DNA of 64,000 nucleotides, taken from Chersky-299 sp963749535. Lineage in GTDB: Bacteria > Actinomycetota > Thermoleophilia > RBG-16-64-13. Location: positions 1 through 64,000 of the forward strand of contig CAVVNF010000008.1 of assembly GCA_963749535.1 (NCBI GenBank), in the 5' to 3' direction. The notes under the pieces were generated by a model. The model ran no database searches, was not told the origin of the DNA, and was given only the letters and a program-made list of their open reading frames with translations. This document shows positions 9,172 through 19,551 of this stretch, piece after piece. Position 1 is the first letter of the stretch. Every line of letters begins with the position of its first letter. A program made the translations under genes and the position numbers.

Positions 9172-9761
9172 CTACTTTGCAGCGGCTAGGTTCGCAGCGA
9201 CGAAGTCCCAGTCCACGAGACTCGCCAGGTACGTCTCCACGTATTTCGGACGGAGGTTCCGATAGTCGATGTAGTAGGCGTGCTCCCACACGTCCACGGT
9301 GAGCAGCGCCGTTTGCCCGTGCTTGAGGGGGAGGTCGGCGTTGGAGGTCTTCACTACCTTGAGCTTGCCTCCCTCCGCGACGAGCCACGCCCAGCCCGAC
9401 CCGAATTGAGTCACCGCCGCTTGCGGTGAACTCGGTCTTGAAGTTGTCGAACGACCCGAAGTCACGGTCGATCGCTTGGGCAAGGGCGCCCTGAGGATCG
9501 CCCCCGCCACCTTTCTTCATGCACATCCAATAGAAGCGTGTGGTTCCAGACCTGGGCGGCATTATTGAACACGCCGCCGTCTGAGCTAAGGATGATCTCC
9601 TCGAGTGTCTTCGACTCCAGGTCGGTCTCTTTGATGAGTCCATTGAGATTGTTCACGTAGGCGTTGTGGTGCTTGTCATGATGGTACTCAAGGGTCTCTG
9701 CGCTCAGATGGGGCACGAGCGCATCCTTGGCGTAAGGCAGATCTGGCAGCGTAAAGGCCAT
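9172..9761 (-). CDS. sodA: Superoxide dismutase (Fe/Mn), frame broken twice
   Basis: Dismutates superoxide to peroxide and oxygen in the cytoplasm. Visible ligand regions are LEYHHDKHHNAYV near residue 26, WNHT, and DVWEHAYYIDYRNLRPKYVE at the C-terminus. Two single-base insertions (near 9535 and 9440) put the middle part (FYWMCMKKGGGG...FKTEF) and the FGSGWAWLV segment in other frames. Correcting both gives a normal protein of about 196 residues. The FYW segment after WNHT is more typical of Fe-type enzymes. Its presence beside Wood-Ljungdahl genes suggests an oxygen-exposed anaerobe. Confidence 0.88.
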
Positions 9762-9840
9762 GCTGGACTCCTCCTCTGATTACTGCATTTCCCGCCGGGA
9801 AATACCCTGGGAGAGCCCAAGCCGAAACCCTCGGGGCCTT

Positions 9841-11177
9841 CTACGAGATCAGGCCCCGTTCCTTCAGGAAAGACCGTATGAGATCGGAGAGCCGCGGTTC
9901 ACCGGTCTCAGCCATCTCGTAGCTCACCTGGACAAGCGGCTTGTCGACGGCGATCACACTGGCGAGGGCGAAGGGTGTCGCGCTGACCACAAGATCGGCC
10001 GGAACGGCCGCCAAAGTGGCCTCGAGATCTCTCAGTTGATCCTCGAAGTAGCCCACTGCCGGCAGTATCGGCCCAAGATGGGGATACTTCTGCATAGATC
10101 CCGGCCAGCGACCCGCGAGCGTACGGCCTCGGGTCGATGATCTCGGCGGCCCCGTACTTCCGCGCCGCCTCCACCCCGGCCCCGGTGGCCATTCCGCCGT
10201 GGGTGAGCGTGGGCCCGTCTTCCACCACCAGCACCCGCTTGCCGGCAATGGCCTCGTTTCCCGGGGCTGTGATGACGGAATCAGCCTTCACGATGACGGC
10301 ACCGGGATTCGCTTCGCGGATGTTCGCGACCACCTTCTCCACACCCGCCGCGGGCGCGCTGTTCACCTTGTAGATCACCACCACCTGGGCTCGTCTCAGG
10401 TTGACTTCACCGGGGTGGTAACTAAGCTCGTGACCAGGCCGGAAGGGATCGGCCACGACGATCTCAAGGTCCGATCGCACGAAGGAAAAATCGTTGTTGC
10501 CGCCATCCCAGATGATGATCGGAGCTTCCTTCTCTGCCTGCTCAACGATCGCTTCGTAGTCGACGCCTGCCCATACCACCAGCCCTCGACGGATATGGGG
10601 CTCGTAATCCTCTCGCTCTTCCACCGTCGCGTCGTAGCGATCCAGGTCTTCCAGAGTGGCAAAGCGCTGTACCCGCTGAGCGACCAGGTCCCCGTAGGGC
10701 ATCGGGTGGCGGATGACGGCGGGCTGCAGGCCCTCGGAGATGAGAAGGTCGGCCAAGAAGCGAGACGTCGGGCTCTTCCCGGCCCCCGTACGCACTGCGC
10801 AGACCGATATGACCGGCACATTCGCGCCGACCATGGTGCTCTTGGGGCCAAGAAGGCAGAAGTCCGCTCCGGCCGCCAGCACGCGCGATGCCTGATGCAT
10901 GACGAACTCGTGCGCCACATCGCTGTAGGCAAAGACGACCTCGTCGATGCGCTGCTCTCTTCAGCAGTTCGACAAGCCCGCTCTCGGGAACGATGGGTAT
11001 GCCGTCCGGGTACTGCGGCCCGGCCAGCTCCGGCGGATAGCGACGTTCGTCGATGCCCGGGATCTGCGCCGCCGTGAAGGCCACCACCTTGACCGCAGGA
11101 TCGCTTCGGAACACGACGTTGAAGTCGTGGAAATCGCGGCCGGCGGCACCCATGATCACCACTCGCTTCTGCTCCAC
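9841..11177 (-). CDS. Cyclic 2,3-diphosphoglycerate synthetase homologue, frame broken twice
   Basis: Related to the archaeal enzyme that cyclises 2,3-diphosphoglycerate with ATP to make the thermoprotectant cDPG. The N-terminal part has VVIMGAAGRDFHDFN, the middle carries a P-loop-like VCAVRTGAGKSPTSRFL, and the later part has IIIWDGGNNDF, VVEDGPTLTHGGM and YGAAEIIDPRPYA. The reading frame shifts near 10963 and 10091, each by one extra base; corrected length is about 445, as in the family. GTG 11177 is chosen because GGGAGG sits 7 bases upstream. Bacterial homologues are often only annotated by similarity, so activity is uncertain. Confidence 0.75.
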
Positions 11178-11221
11178 TGCGACCCTCCCTTTGGCGGCAG
11201 TCCTATTCATAGTATGGCTGA

Positions 11222-11245
11222 GGCTCCTTCCTTCCGGAAGGAGCC
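11222..11245 (-). terminator. Stem-loop at the 3' end of rnpB
   Basis: A perfect 10-bp inverted repeat GGCTCCTTCC / GGAAGGAGCC with a 4-base loop, just past the end of the RNase P RNA on the minus strand. The following bases are not U-rich. It separates rnpB from the next gene start at 11177. Confidence 0.55.
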
Positions 11246-11249
11246 CCGC

Positions 11250-11609
11250 GGTAGCAGCCCTGTAAGCCGGATTCTGTCTGGGGTAGCCATCTATCTGAGG
11301 CCCTGCGTTACCGCGGGGCTCGTGCGGCCAACCCGGAGGCATCGGGCGAGCTACCCTCGAGCGCCTCCCTATTCGGCCTTGCACCGGGTGGGGCTTGCCT
11401 GGCCGCCGTGTCACCACGGCGCCGGTGCGCTCTTACCGCACCATTTCACCGTTGCAGCCGGTCAAAGACCGGCGTGCTGTGTATTTTCTGTGGCGCTTTC
11501 CCTGGGGTTTCCCCCGCTGGTAGTTATCCAGCACCCTGCTCTTTGGTGTCCGGACTTTCCTCAGGTGCGAAAGCCTTGCAGCTCTCACTCCCGCGACTAC
11601 CCGGGCTGC
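11250..11609 (-). ncRNA. rnpB: RNase P RNA (bacterial type A)
   Basis: Catalytic RNA of RNase P. Read on the minus strand it shows the universally conserved blocks: GAGGAAAGTCCGGAC near the 5' end (about 11550-11565), then the GGGTGCTGGATAACTACCAG region, a GGTGAAATGGTGCGGTAAGA segment in the middle, and ACAGAATCCGGCTTACAG at the 3' end. Ends are estimated from pairing of the terminal helix and from the -10 box upstream. Length near 360 fits type A. Confidence 0.95.
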
Positions 11610-11615
11610 GGAGGA

Positions 11616-11621
11616 AGTATA
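11616..11621 (-). promoter_or_regulatory. Extended -10 box of rnpB
   Basis: Minus-strand TGGTATACT, an extended -10 hexamer TATACT about 7 bases before the predicted 5' end of the RNase P RNA. No good -35 box stands at 16-18 bases, in line with an extended -10 promoter. Confidence 0.5.
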
Positions 11622-11726
11622 CCAATATGCAGGTTTCCATGAGGGCCAAGCGAAGGCGCCCCGAACAAGACCACATAATCTCCCAGGCCGGACAGCTACC
11701 GGGCTGCGCGACGGCCATCGCCGAAG

Positions 11727-12733
11727 CTACATCTTGCTTTCCGGGATCGGAAAAGACTTGGCAAAGTGGCAGGCGGCCCGATGTCCGATGGCCACCGGAT
11801 CGAGTGGAGGCTCCACTTCTTCGCAGATGGGAAACTGCGCGATGGGGCAGCGAGTGTGGAACCGGCACCCGCCCGGCGGATCGATGGGACTGGGCACATC
11901 CCCTCGCAGGACGATGCGGGCTCGATGGTGCTGTTTTTCCGGGTCGGGGACAGGTGCTGCAGAAAGCAGCGACTGCGTGTAGGGATGATTGGGCGAATTG
12001 TAGACTTCCTTCCAACCGCCCAGTTCCACGATCTTGCCGAGGTACATCACCGCAACCCGGTCGCAGATATGCCGGATCACAGCCAGGTCGTGCGCGATGA
12101 AGAGATACGTGAGGCCGAACTCGGCCTGAAGATCTTCCAGAAGGTTGATGATCTGGGCCTGGATCGATACGTCCAAGGCAGACACGGGCTCGTCGCAGAT
12201 GATCATCTTCGGCCGCAGCATCAAGGCGCGCGCGATGCCCACGCGCTGGCGCTGTCCGCCGGAGAACTCGTGCGGGTAGCGATGGATGTGCTCGGGGCTC
12301 AGCCCGACCGTCTGGAGCATCTCCTTGGCTCTGTCCTCGCGCTCCTTGCGGCGTGCCGATCCGGTGGATCACCAGAGGTTCGGCCATGATCTCGCCGAAG
12401 GTCATGCGCGGGTTGAGCGACGCGTAGGGATCCTGGAAGATGAACTGCACGTCGCGCCTATAGGTCTTGAGCCTTTTCCCCCGCAGCTTGCGGACGTCGA
12501 TGTCGCCAAAACGCGACCCCGCCTGCGGTCGGCTCCAATAGTCGGTTGATGCAGCGCCCGGTGGTCGACTTGCCGCAGCCGGACTCGCCGACCAACCCCA
12601 GCGTCTCCCCTTCCTGCACCTCGAAGGAGATGTCGTCTACGGCCCGCACTGACTTGCCGAACCTGGCCGTGATCAGACCCTGGCCAACATGGAAGTACTT
12701 CTTGAGGCCATCGACCTGAAGCAGTACGGCCAT
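11727..12733 (-). CDS. Peptide/nickel-type ABC transporter ATP-binding protein (OppF/DppF), frame broken twice
   Basis: Second ATPase of an oligopeptide/nickel importer. Walker A GESGCGKST lies near residue 57, then IFQDPYASLNPR, signature FSGGQRQRVGIARAL, Walker B IICDEPVSALDVS, AHDLAV, and the C-terminal cysteine-containing oligopeptide domain (GCRFHTRCPIA). Insertions near 12505 and 12360 break the frame; corrected length is about 335. ATG 12733 directly follows the stop of the partner ATPase gene. Last gene of the five-gene importer. Substrate cannot be set from the ATPase. Confidence 0.9.
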
Positions 12734-13753
12734 CTACGGTCTCCTCGCGACACAACTGCCCGACTCCTCGACGAAGCTCTCATCGTCGGAGAAGTGGCAA
12801 GCGCGCCATGTGGCCCGGCGTGATCTCCACGAGTGGCGGGAGCTCGGCGGCGCAGATGCGCTGTGCATGAGCGCATCGGGGTCCAAAAGCGCAACCTACC
12901 GGCAGGTTGATGAGACTCGGCGGCTGCCCCTTGATGGGGCAAAGCTTGCCCTTATCCTCAACGTCGTGCCGCGGCAGGCTCTCGAGGAGCCCCCAGGTAT
13001 ACGGGTGCAGAGGTCGGTAAAACACGTCCTCCGCCGTCCCGAACTCCACCGCCTTACCGCCGTACATGACGAGCACGCGGTCGGCCATGTCCGCGACCAC
13101 ACCGAGGTCGTGCGTGATCATGATGATCGCGGACTTGAGTGCGCGCCTGGATCTCCTGCATGAGCTCGATGATCTGAGCCTGAATGGTCACGTCCAGCGC
13201 GGTCGTCGGCTCGTCGGCAATAAGGATGTCCGGGCCGCAGGCCAAAGCGATGGCGATCATCGCCCGCTGCCGCATGCCCCCGGAAAACTCGTGCGGGTAG
13301 CTGCGCGCACGATCAGCCGCCTGCGGGATGCCCACCTGAGCCAGGAGTTCGATGGCCGCATCCCAGGAGTCCTTGCGCGACATCTTCTTGTGCAATCGAA
13401 GAGGCTCGGCAATCTGCTTCCCTATGCGGTAGACCGGGTTCAGCGAGGTCATCGGGTCCTGAAAGATCATGGCGATGCGGTTTCCACGCAGCTTGCGCTG
13501 CTCCTTTTCCGTCATCTTCAGGACGCTCTCCCCGTGGAAGCGGATGTCACCTTTCACGACTCTTGCCCGGTGGCTCAGGGATGAGCCGCATGATGGACAG
13601 AGCGGTCACCGACTTTCCGGATCCCGACTCCCCCACCACGCCCAGCGTCTCTCCTGCCTCCAAGGTGAAGCTCACCCCGTCCACGGCCTTGACCACGCCG
13701 TCGCGTGTAAAGAAGTGCATATGCAGATCGTCGACTTCAAGAAGCGGCGGCAA
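12734..13753 (-). CDS. Peptide/nickel-type ABC transporter ATP-binding protein (OppD/DppD), frame broken
   Basis: First ATPase of the importer. Walker A GESGSGKSV, QDPMTSLNPV, signature FSGGMRQRAMIAIAL, Walker B ILIADEPTTALDVT, ITHDLGVVADM, and the C-terminal GCAFGPRCAHA region that may bind a metal cluster or zinc. Frame changes occur near 13562, 13135 and 12790. With the last one corrected the protein ends at TAG 12734-12736, immediately before the next gene. TTG 13753 has AAGGAG 6 bases upstream and follows the permease stop by 3 bases. Confidence 0.88.
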
Positions 13754-13756
13754 GAA

Positions 13757-14714
13757 CTACTCCTTCAATTTGACATCAAGTGCGTCGCGAAGGCCGTCCC
13801 CCAAGAATACGAACGCGAGCACAGTGGTCAGGATAGCGAGACCCGGGTATAGCATCAGCCAGGGGGCCGTGAACAGAGTACGACCGGGCCTCGGACAGCA
13901 TGTTGCCCCACGACGGCGCCGGTGGCTGTACGCCCACCCCCAAGAAACTGAGCGCAGCCTCAGTCAGGATCGCCCCCCCGACGCTCATCGTGCCGTACAC
14001 GATGATGGGAGCGACGGCGTTAGGCATGATGTGGCGAAAAAGAATCCGCGGAGTCGATGCGCCCATCGCCCGGGCCGCGTCCACGTACTCGTTCTCCTTG
14101 ACCGACAGAATCGAGCTGCGAAACACGCGGGCAATGCTTGGCCAGCCCAATACGCCGATCGCGATGAAGACGGTCTGGACGCCGAAACCCAGAATGGCGA
14201 TCAGCACGATCGCGAAGAGGATGTACGGGAAGGCGAAGAACACATCTGCCGTCCGCATGACGATGCTGTCCCACCAGCCGCCGTAGTACGCGGCTACGGC
14301 GCCGGCGATGAGGCCGATGATGACCATGATGAGTACCGCGACTACACCGACCAGGAGGGACACCCGCGCTCCGTAGAGGGTGCGCGAGAGGATGTCCCTG
14401 CCCAGCACGTCCGTGCCGAACGGGTGCGCCGCCGACGGCGGCAACAAGAGACAATTGTGCAACATTCACCGTGTCGATAGCCGTCGGGCTACCGAAGAAG
14501 CGAGGCACCCAGAGGTCGACCGAGGCGGCGATGACGATCATGATGATGATCCAGGTGAGACCGGCAAGGGCCAGCTTGTTCTTCCGCAGGCGACGCCACG
14601 CGTCGGTACGCAGCGTCCGCCCGCTCCCGGGACGTTCTCCACGACCACATCGCCAGCGCCTTCGGCGACGCCGGTCGGCGACTGCACCTCCTCGTTGATG
14701 GGTATTTCATGCAC
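13757..14714 (-). CDS. ABC transporter permease (OppC/DppC), frame broken
   Basis: Inner-membrane permease. After an N-terminal cytoplasmic stretch with the typical DAWRRLRKNKLALAG segment come a first transmembrane helix, the FGTDVLGRDILSR motif, and the EAA-loop ARAMGASTPRILFRHIMPNA. The C-terminal helix ends in LDVKLKE. At least three frame changes (near 14630, a missing base; 14455; 13870) interrupt it. GTG 14714 follows the TGA of the preceding permease with no gap, which supports both calls. Corrected length is near 318. Confidence 0.85.
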
Positions 14715-15698
14715 TCATCTCTCTACTCGAGCTACGCGTCCGTAGCGAATCCGCGGGTCCAGGAAGGCGTAGCTGATGTCTACAAGGAGGTTGATGATCA
14801 TCAACGAGGATCACGATGATGACCGTCGCCCCCATGACGATGGGCCAGTCCCGAGAAAGAATGGCCCGGTAGATCGTGAACCCCACCCCGGGCCAGTTAA
14901 ACACCGTCTCAGTGAGGATCGTTCCGCCTACCATGGCTCCCAGGTCGAGACCGAGGTAGGTGACCACCGGAATCAGAGCGTTCTTCATGCCGTGACGCCA
15001 GATCACCTGGCCGCCCGTCAAGACCTTTGGCCGACGCGGTCCGCATGTAGTCCTGGCCCATGACCTCAAGGAGCTGGCTCCGGGTGATACGCGCCGCATA
15101 CGCGGTGGAGATCGAGGCAAGGGTGACCGCCGGCAGGATGTAGTGCACCCAGGTGGGGAAATCTGTCGAGGTCATCCCGGAGATCGGCAAATACGGAAGG
15201 CCCCACTGCTTGAATTTGATCCCGAAGATGATCTGCAGGATCATACCCAGCCAGAAGACAGGCAATGAAACCAGGATGGACGTACTCAACGTCACCAGTA
15301 CGTCCCAGAACGAGTATCTCTTCACCGCCGACAGGATGCCGGCAGCCAGCCCCATTATGCACTCGATGATGATGGCCGCGAGAGCCAGCTTAAGCGTATT
15401 GGGGAACTGTCTCGAAGAAGATGGAGGTGACCGGCCGCTTGAGCTGGTACGACTGGCCTAGGTCCCCATGGAACAAATGGTCCACCCAGCGCACGTACTG
15501 ATAGTACAGGGGCTTGTCGAGAGCGTTCTCCTTCACAATCTGCGCGTAGAGCGCCGGGCTGATCGCGCGTTCGCCCGTGATTAGCTTCACCGGATCCCCA
15601 GGAAGGATCCCCGGTGCCCGAAGAATGAAGAGCAGGATGGTGACCCCAATAAAGACGGGGATCATCTGCAAGATGCGCCGGCCGATATAGGTCAGCAT
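14715..15698 (-). CDS. ABC transporter permease (OppB/DppB), frame broken
   Basis: Inner-membrane permease, first of the pair. N-terminus MLTYIGRRILQMIPVFIGVT is a classic OppB start and first helix. Next come ILPGDPVKL, the DLGQSY motif, helices around SILVSLPVFWLGM, and the EAA-loop region ending in WRHGMKNALIPVVTYLGL. The frame changes near 15402, 15025 and 14805. The last helix (LLVDISYAFLDPRIRYG) reaches TGA at 14715-14717. Corrected length is about 327, normal for the family. Confidence 0.87.
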
Positions 15699-15730
15699 TG
15701 CGAGCTTCTACTCTCCTTCGCCACAAACGT

Positions 15731-15766
15731 AGCGGTAGGATGCCCGTCCCGGCGCATCCTACCGCT
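15731..15766 (-). terminator. Stem-loop between binding-protein and permease genes
   Basis: A perfect 13-bp inverted repeat (AGCGGTAGGATGC at 15731-15743, complement at 15754-15766) in the 118-base gap between the solute-binding protein gene and the permeases. Such hairpins often stabilise the binding-protein message or partly terminate it, giving more binding protein than transporter. No strong U-tract. Confidence 0.5.
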
Positions 15767-15816
15767 CATTCGCGTACTAGTCGCTTTGTCCTACTTCAGT
15801 CAGATTGTTTCTGGCC

Positions 15817-17557
15817 TCATGACCCGGGCGTAATCCAACAATCGGTGAAGTCGACCAAATAATCCGGGCTCAAGATGAAGTTGTTGACGCGAGCGGATGT
15901 CACATGATGGTGCCTGTAAGCCATGAGCGGGATATTGGCGCAATCCGCACCAATTGTCTTCACTATGGCTTGATAAGCGGCAATGCGTTGACCCTCGTCG
16001 GTTATCTTACGGGCGGCCTCGATGGCCGAATCGACCGCCGGATTGCTGTACGCGCTGTAGTTGTCGGCGCTCTTACTGTCAAACAGCGGGTACACGAAGT
16101 TGTCGATGATCGGGTAGTCAGCAACCCAGCCGATACGGCCAAGCTGGTACGTGTGGTTCTGGAGCTTCGGCAGGTAGGCTGCCCATTCCGTGAAGTCCGT
16201 CTTGACATTGATACCGATGGCTTTGAGGTCGGCCTGGACCAACGCCATAATGGGCTCATGACCGCCACCACTGTTGCAGGACAGGGTAATCGTCGGAAGA
16301 CCTTGTCCGTTGGGATACCCGGCTTTGGCGAGCGCGGCCTTTGCCGCCGCCACGTCGTACTTGCTATACGGGAAGGCCCCATCTTCATAACCCACGATGC
16401 CCGGCGGCACCGCGCTTGAGGCAGGAGCTCGGGTGCCCTCGAAGATCGTGTCGCAGATCGCTTGACGGTTGATGGCCAGGGAGATGGCTTGCCGCAGGTC
16501 GATGTTCTTCAGGAGCGGATCCGAGTTGTTGACATCGATGTAGTACACGGCGAGCTCAGGACCAATAAGGACCTGCTTGCCAGGGTTCCCGGTCAGACCG
16601 TCGGCGGAGGTGCCGTACTGGGCCTCAGTGGCCTTGATCTGACCCGACGGGATCTGGGTCCAGTCGAGATTGCCGGCTTTGAACTCGAGGAACGCTGTGT
16701 CAGGATCCTTGAAGATCTTGGCATCGATCCCGTCGATGTTCGGCTTGGCGCCGTAGTAGCCGGGATATTTCTTGAGCTGAATCGACTGGTTATGCTGCCA
16801 GGCGCCGACCATCATGAACGGGCCGTTGCCCACCGGAGCGTCGGCGAAGGCTTTGGGATCCTTCTCCACCGCATCTTTGGGTACCGGGGCCAGGGTCGGG
16901 TGCCCAACGACGTATTCGAAGTCCGCGAACGGGTAACTCAGAGTCACCTGTAGCGTATAGTCGTCGATCGCCTTCAGGCCGGTGAGTTCGGTGGCCTTGC
17001 CATTCGCGACGTCGTCGTAGCCCTGGACCAGGGCAAGGTGATAAGACACGTTGGACTTATTTGCCGGGTTGGCCAGGCGGTTGAATGCGTAGATAAAGTC
17101 GTTTGCTGTGACCGGGGTGCCATCGTGGAACGTCGCGCCTTTGACCAGGTGGAACGTCCACACTGTAGCGTCGGGGCTCTCCCAACTGGTTGCCGCCGCC
17201 GGTCCGACTTTTGAGGTCTTGTAGTCGAATGTAGCCAGGCTGTCGAAGAGCGCTTGGCCGACTTGAACGCCCTCGGTCTCTTCCAGATCGACTGGGTCGA
17301 TGGCGACCGGCTCGTTGATGTAGAAGTTAAGCGTCCCACCTTGCTTGGCGGCCGTGCTCCCGCCGCCACCGGCAAGGGTCGTCGTTGTAGCGCCGCCCGC
17401 CACAGGCGGCCACAAAGCCGCCTAGACCAGCGCCCAGACTGACAGCCGCCCCCGCGATACCCGCCATCTTGAAAAACTCACGACGGCTGACCGGTTTGCC
17501 CGTGAGCAGGGAGAACTCACTTTGCTCTTGGGCGTCGTCCTTTGCCTTTTCCGACAC
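15817..17557 (-). CDS. Peptide/nickel-type solute-binding lipoprotein (Tat signal), frame broken once
   Basis: Extracytoplasmic substrate-binding protein of family 5 (SBP_bac_5). The N-terminus has a twin-arginine motif SRREFFKMAG, a hydrophobic stretch and a lipobox ending GGFVAAC, so it is a Tat-exported lipoprotein. A Thr/Gly-rich linker follows, then family blocks TFHDGTPVTANDFIYAF, VGNGPFMMV and INRQAICDTIF. One extra base near 17405, just after the lipobox Cys, breaks the frame. Corrected length is about 580. First gene of the importer; the ligand (peptide, nickel or other) cannot be told. Confidence 0.88.
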
Positions 17558-17669
17558 GTCATCCCTCCTTGTTCTTCAGACACCCCACTCCGAGCCCGCC
17601 ACCCCTTCGCGACGCTCACCACCTCCCTCGCTTAGCATATTGCGATAGGACGATGCACCGCTTCCCGAG

Positions 17670-17888
17670 TCAGACGATATACGCCAAAGCAATGGTCACG
17701 ATGAAGAAAGCAACGGCAAAACCGACTGTCAGCCGGTCAAGGTTCTTCTGCACCACCCCCGTGCCTCCGAAGCTTCCCCCGCCCCCGAACGTCGTCGAGA
17801 GGCCGGCGTCCTTGCCTGAATGCAAGAACACCAGCAACAACAGGCCGACACCGATAATCGCATCCAAACCTACCAACACGTACTTCAA
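17670..17888 (-). CDS. secG: Protein translocase subunit SecG
   Basis: 72-residue inner-membrane protein with two transmembrane helices (residues about 4-24 and 53-71). Between them lies the conserved loop LLLLVFLHSGKDAGLSTTFGG, typical of SecG and central to SecYEG function. The likely start is TTG 17888 with AGGA upstream. Its place after gpmI at the end of gap-pgk-tpiA-gpmI is a common arrangement in Gram-positives. Confidence 0.9.
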   Translation of the reverse strand: MKYVLVGLDAIIGVGLLLLVFLHSGKDAGLSTTFGGGGSFGGTGVVQKNLDRLTVGFAVAFFIVTIALAYIV

Positions 17889-17994
17889 CTCAGCTGTCCT
17901 TCATCCGACATGGACATTCTTACTATGTTTCAACGTGGTCTTCGCCCTGTAAGTTACCACTCAGCAGCCATCTTTGTATACGCAGCCCCTTTAT

Positions 17995-19509
17995 TCAAGG
18001 CTCGCAGAGGGGTGTGCCCGTCATCTCGGGCGGGATAGCCACACCCAGAAAGGAGAGTACCGTCGGTGCCACATCGCTGAGACCGGCCCCCTCTCGCAAC
18101 CTCTTTCCCTCCTCGAGCACCACCAGCGGCACCCGGTCGGTGGAGTGGGCGGTGTCGACACTGCCGTCCGGGGCGAGCATGATCTCGGCATTGCCGTGAT
18201 CGGCCGTCACGATCACGCGCGCTCCATGCTCGTTCAGCACAATCAGCACCTCTCCCAGGCAGGCGTCGACGTCCTCTATGGCTTCGACAGTAGCCCGGAT
18301 ATTCCCCGTGTGCCCCACCATATCGGGGTTCGCGAAATTGAGCACGACGAAGTCGACGGCATGCTCATCCATCGTTTCTCGCGAAGCAGTCCGCAACGAG
18401 AAACGCGCTCATCTCCGGCTTCTGGTCGTACGTCTCGACGTCTTTGGGCGATTGGACGAGCCGCCGGATCTCTCCCGGATAAGGCTCTTCCCGTCCTCCG
18501 TTGAAAAAGAAGGTCACGTGCGCGTACTTCTCCGTCTCGGCTATGTGCAACTGGGTCAGACCCGCCTCGCTGATGACCTCGGCGAGCACGTGGCGGGGCT
18601 CCTCCTTGGGGAAAGCCACTTCCAAACCCAGTTCCGGCTCGTACTCCGTGAAGCAGACCAGGTGGACATGAGGCGGCGGTCCCCCGCGATCGAAGCCGGC
18701 GAACTCCTTTTGGCTGAGAGCCGCCGAGAGTTCACGGGCCCGATCCGGACGGTAGTTGAAGAAGATCACCGCGTCACCGTCTCGTAGCCGCGACTCCGGG
18801 TCCTGGTCGACCACCGTGGGAAGGATGAACTCGTCGGTCTCGCCTCGACCATACGATTCCGTCACGGCTGCCAACCCGCTCGCGGCGTAAAGCCCCTTCC
18901 CGCGCACCAGCAGCTCGTAGGCGAGCTTGAGGCGGTCCCAGCGCCGATCCCTGTCCATAGCGTAGTACCGCCCTGAGACTGAGGCCACTCTCCCCACCCT
19001 TTGGTCTGCGAGAAACAACTCGAGATCCCGCATGAAGCCCTCTCCAGCCGTGGGAGAGGTGTCCCGCCCGTCCATGAAGGCGTGCACGTACAGCCGACCC
19101 ACTCCCCGCTGAACGGCCATCTTGACCAGAGCGATCAGATGGTCCAGCGAAGAGTGGACCCTGCCATCGGACAGCAGACCCATAAGGTGCAGCGGAGCCG
19201 CCGCGCTCCAGGGCTCCGTCCATCGCCCCGGTGAGAGCGGGATTGTGAGAAGAACGAGCCGTCGCGGATGGCGCGGTCGATGCGCGAGAGATCCTGGTAG
19301 ATGACACGCCCGCAACCCAGGGTGAGATGGCCCACCTCCGAATTGCCCATCACCCCCGCCGGCAGTCCCACGGCTTCTCCGCTCGCCTCAAGGAGCACAT
19401 GCGGGTAGCGGGCGAGCAGGGAATCCCATACCGGTGTCCGCGCCAAGGTGATCGCATTGCCCGGCCCGTCCGGCGCATAGCCCCAGCCGTCGAGGATGAT
19501 CAGACCCAC
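17995..19509 (-). CDS. gpmI: 2,3-bisphosphoglycerate-independent phosphoglycerate mutase, frame broken
   Basis: Interconverts 3- and 2-phosphoglycerate using two Mn ions. Visible are LIILDGWGYA at the N-terminus, the catalytic serine motif GVMGNSEVGHL, HLMGLLSDGRVHSS, HAFMDGRDTSP, VSGRYYAMDRDRRWDR, FNYRPDRARE, NFANPDMVGHTG and VTADHGNAE. Single extra bases near 19250, 19215 and 18375 split it into pieces. A fourth insertion near the 5' end is possible, because GTG 19509 leaves no upstream residues while an out-of-frame GTG at 19549 follows the tpiA stop. Corrected length is about 510. Confidence 0.9.
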
Positions 19510-19551
19510 GGGCCGCGGCCGCGCGAAGCCCGTTTCCGTCTGCCGCCACCC

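Noticed and set aside
11256..11600. RNase P region considered as a riboswitch or T-box because of its structure
   Set aside because: The conserved RNase P blocks at both ends identify it as rnpB.
11690..17560. Importer considered a decayed pseudogene cluster because of its many frame breaks
   Set aside because: All motifs, gene junctions and lengths are intact once single bases are corrected, and housekeeping genes nearby show the same errors.
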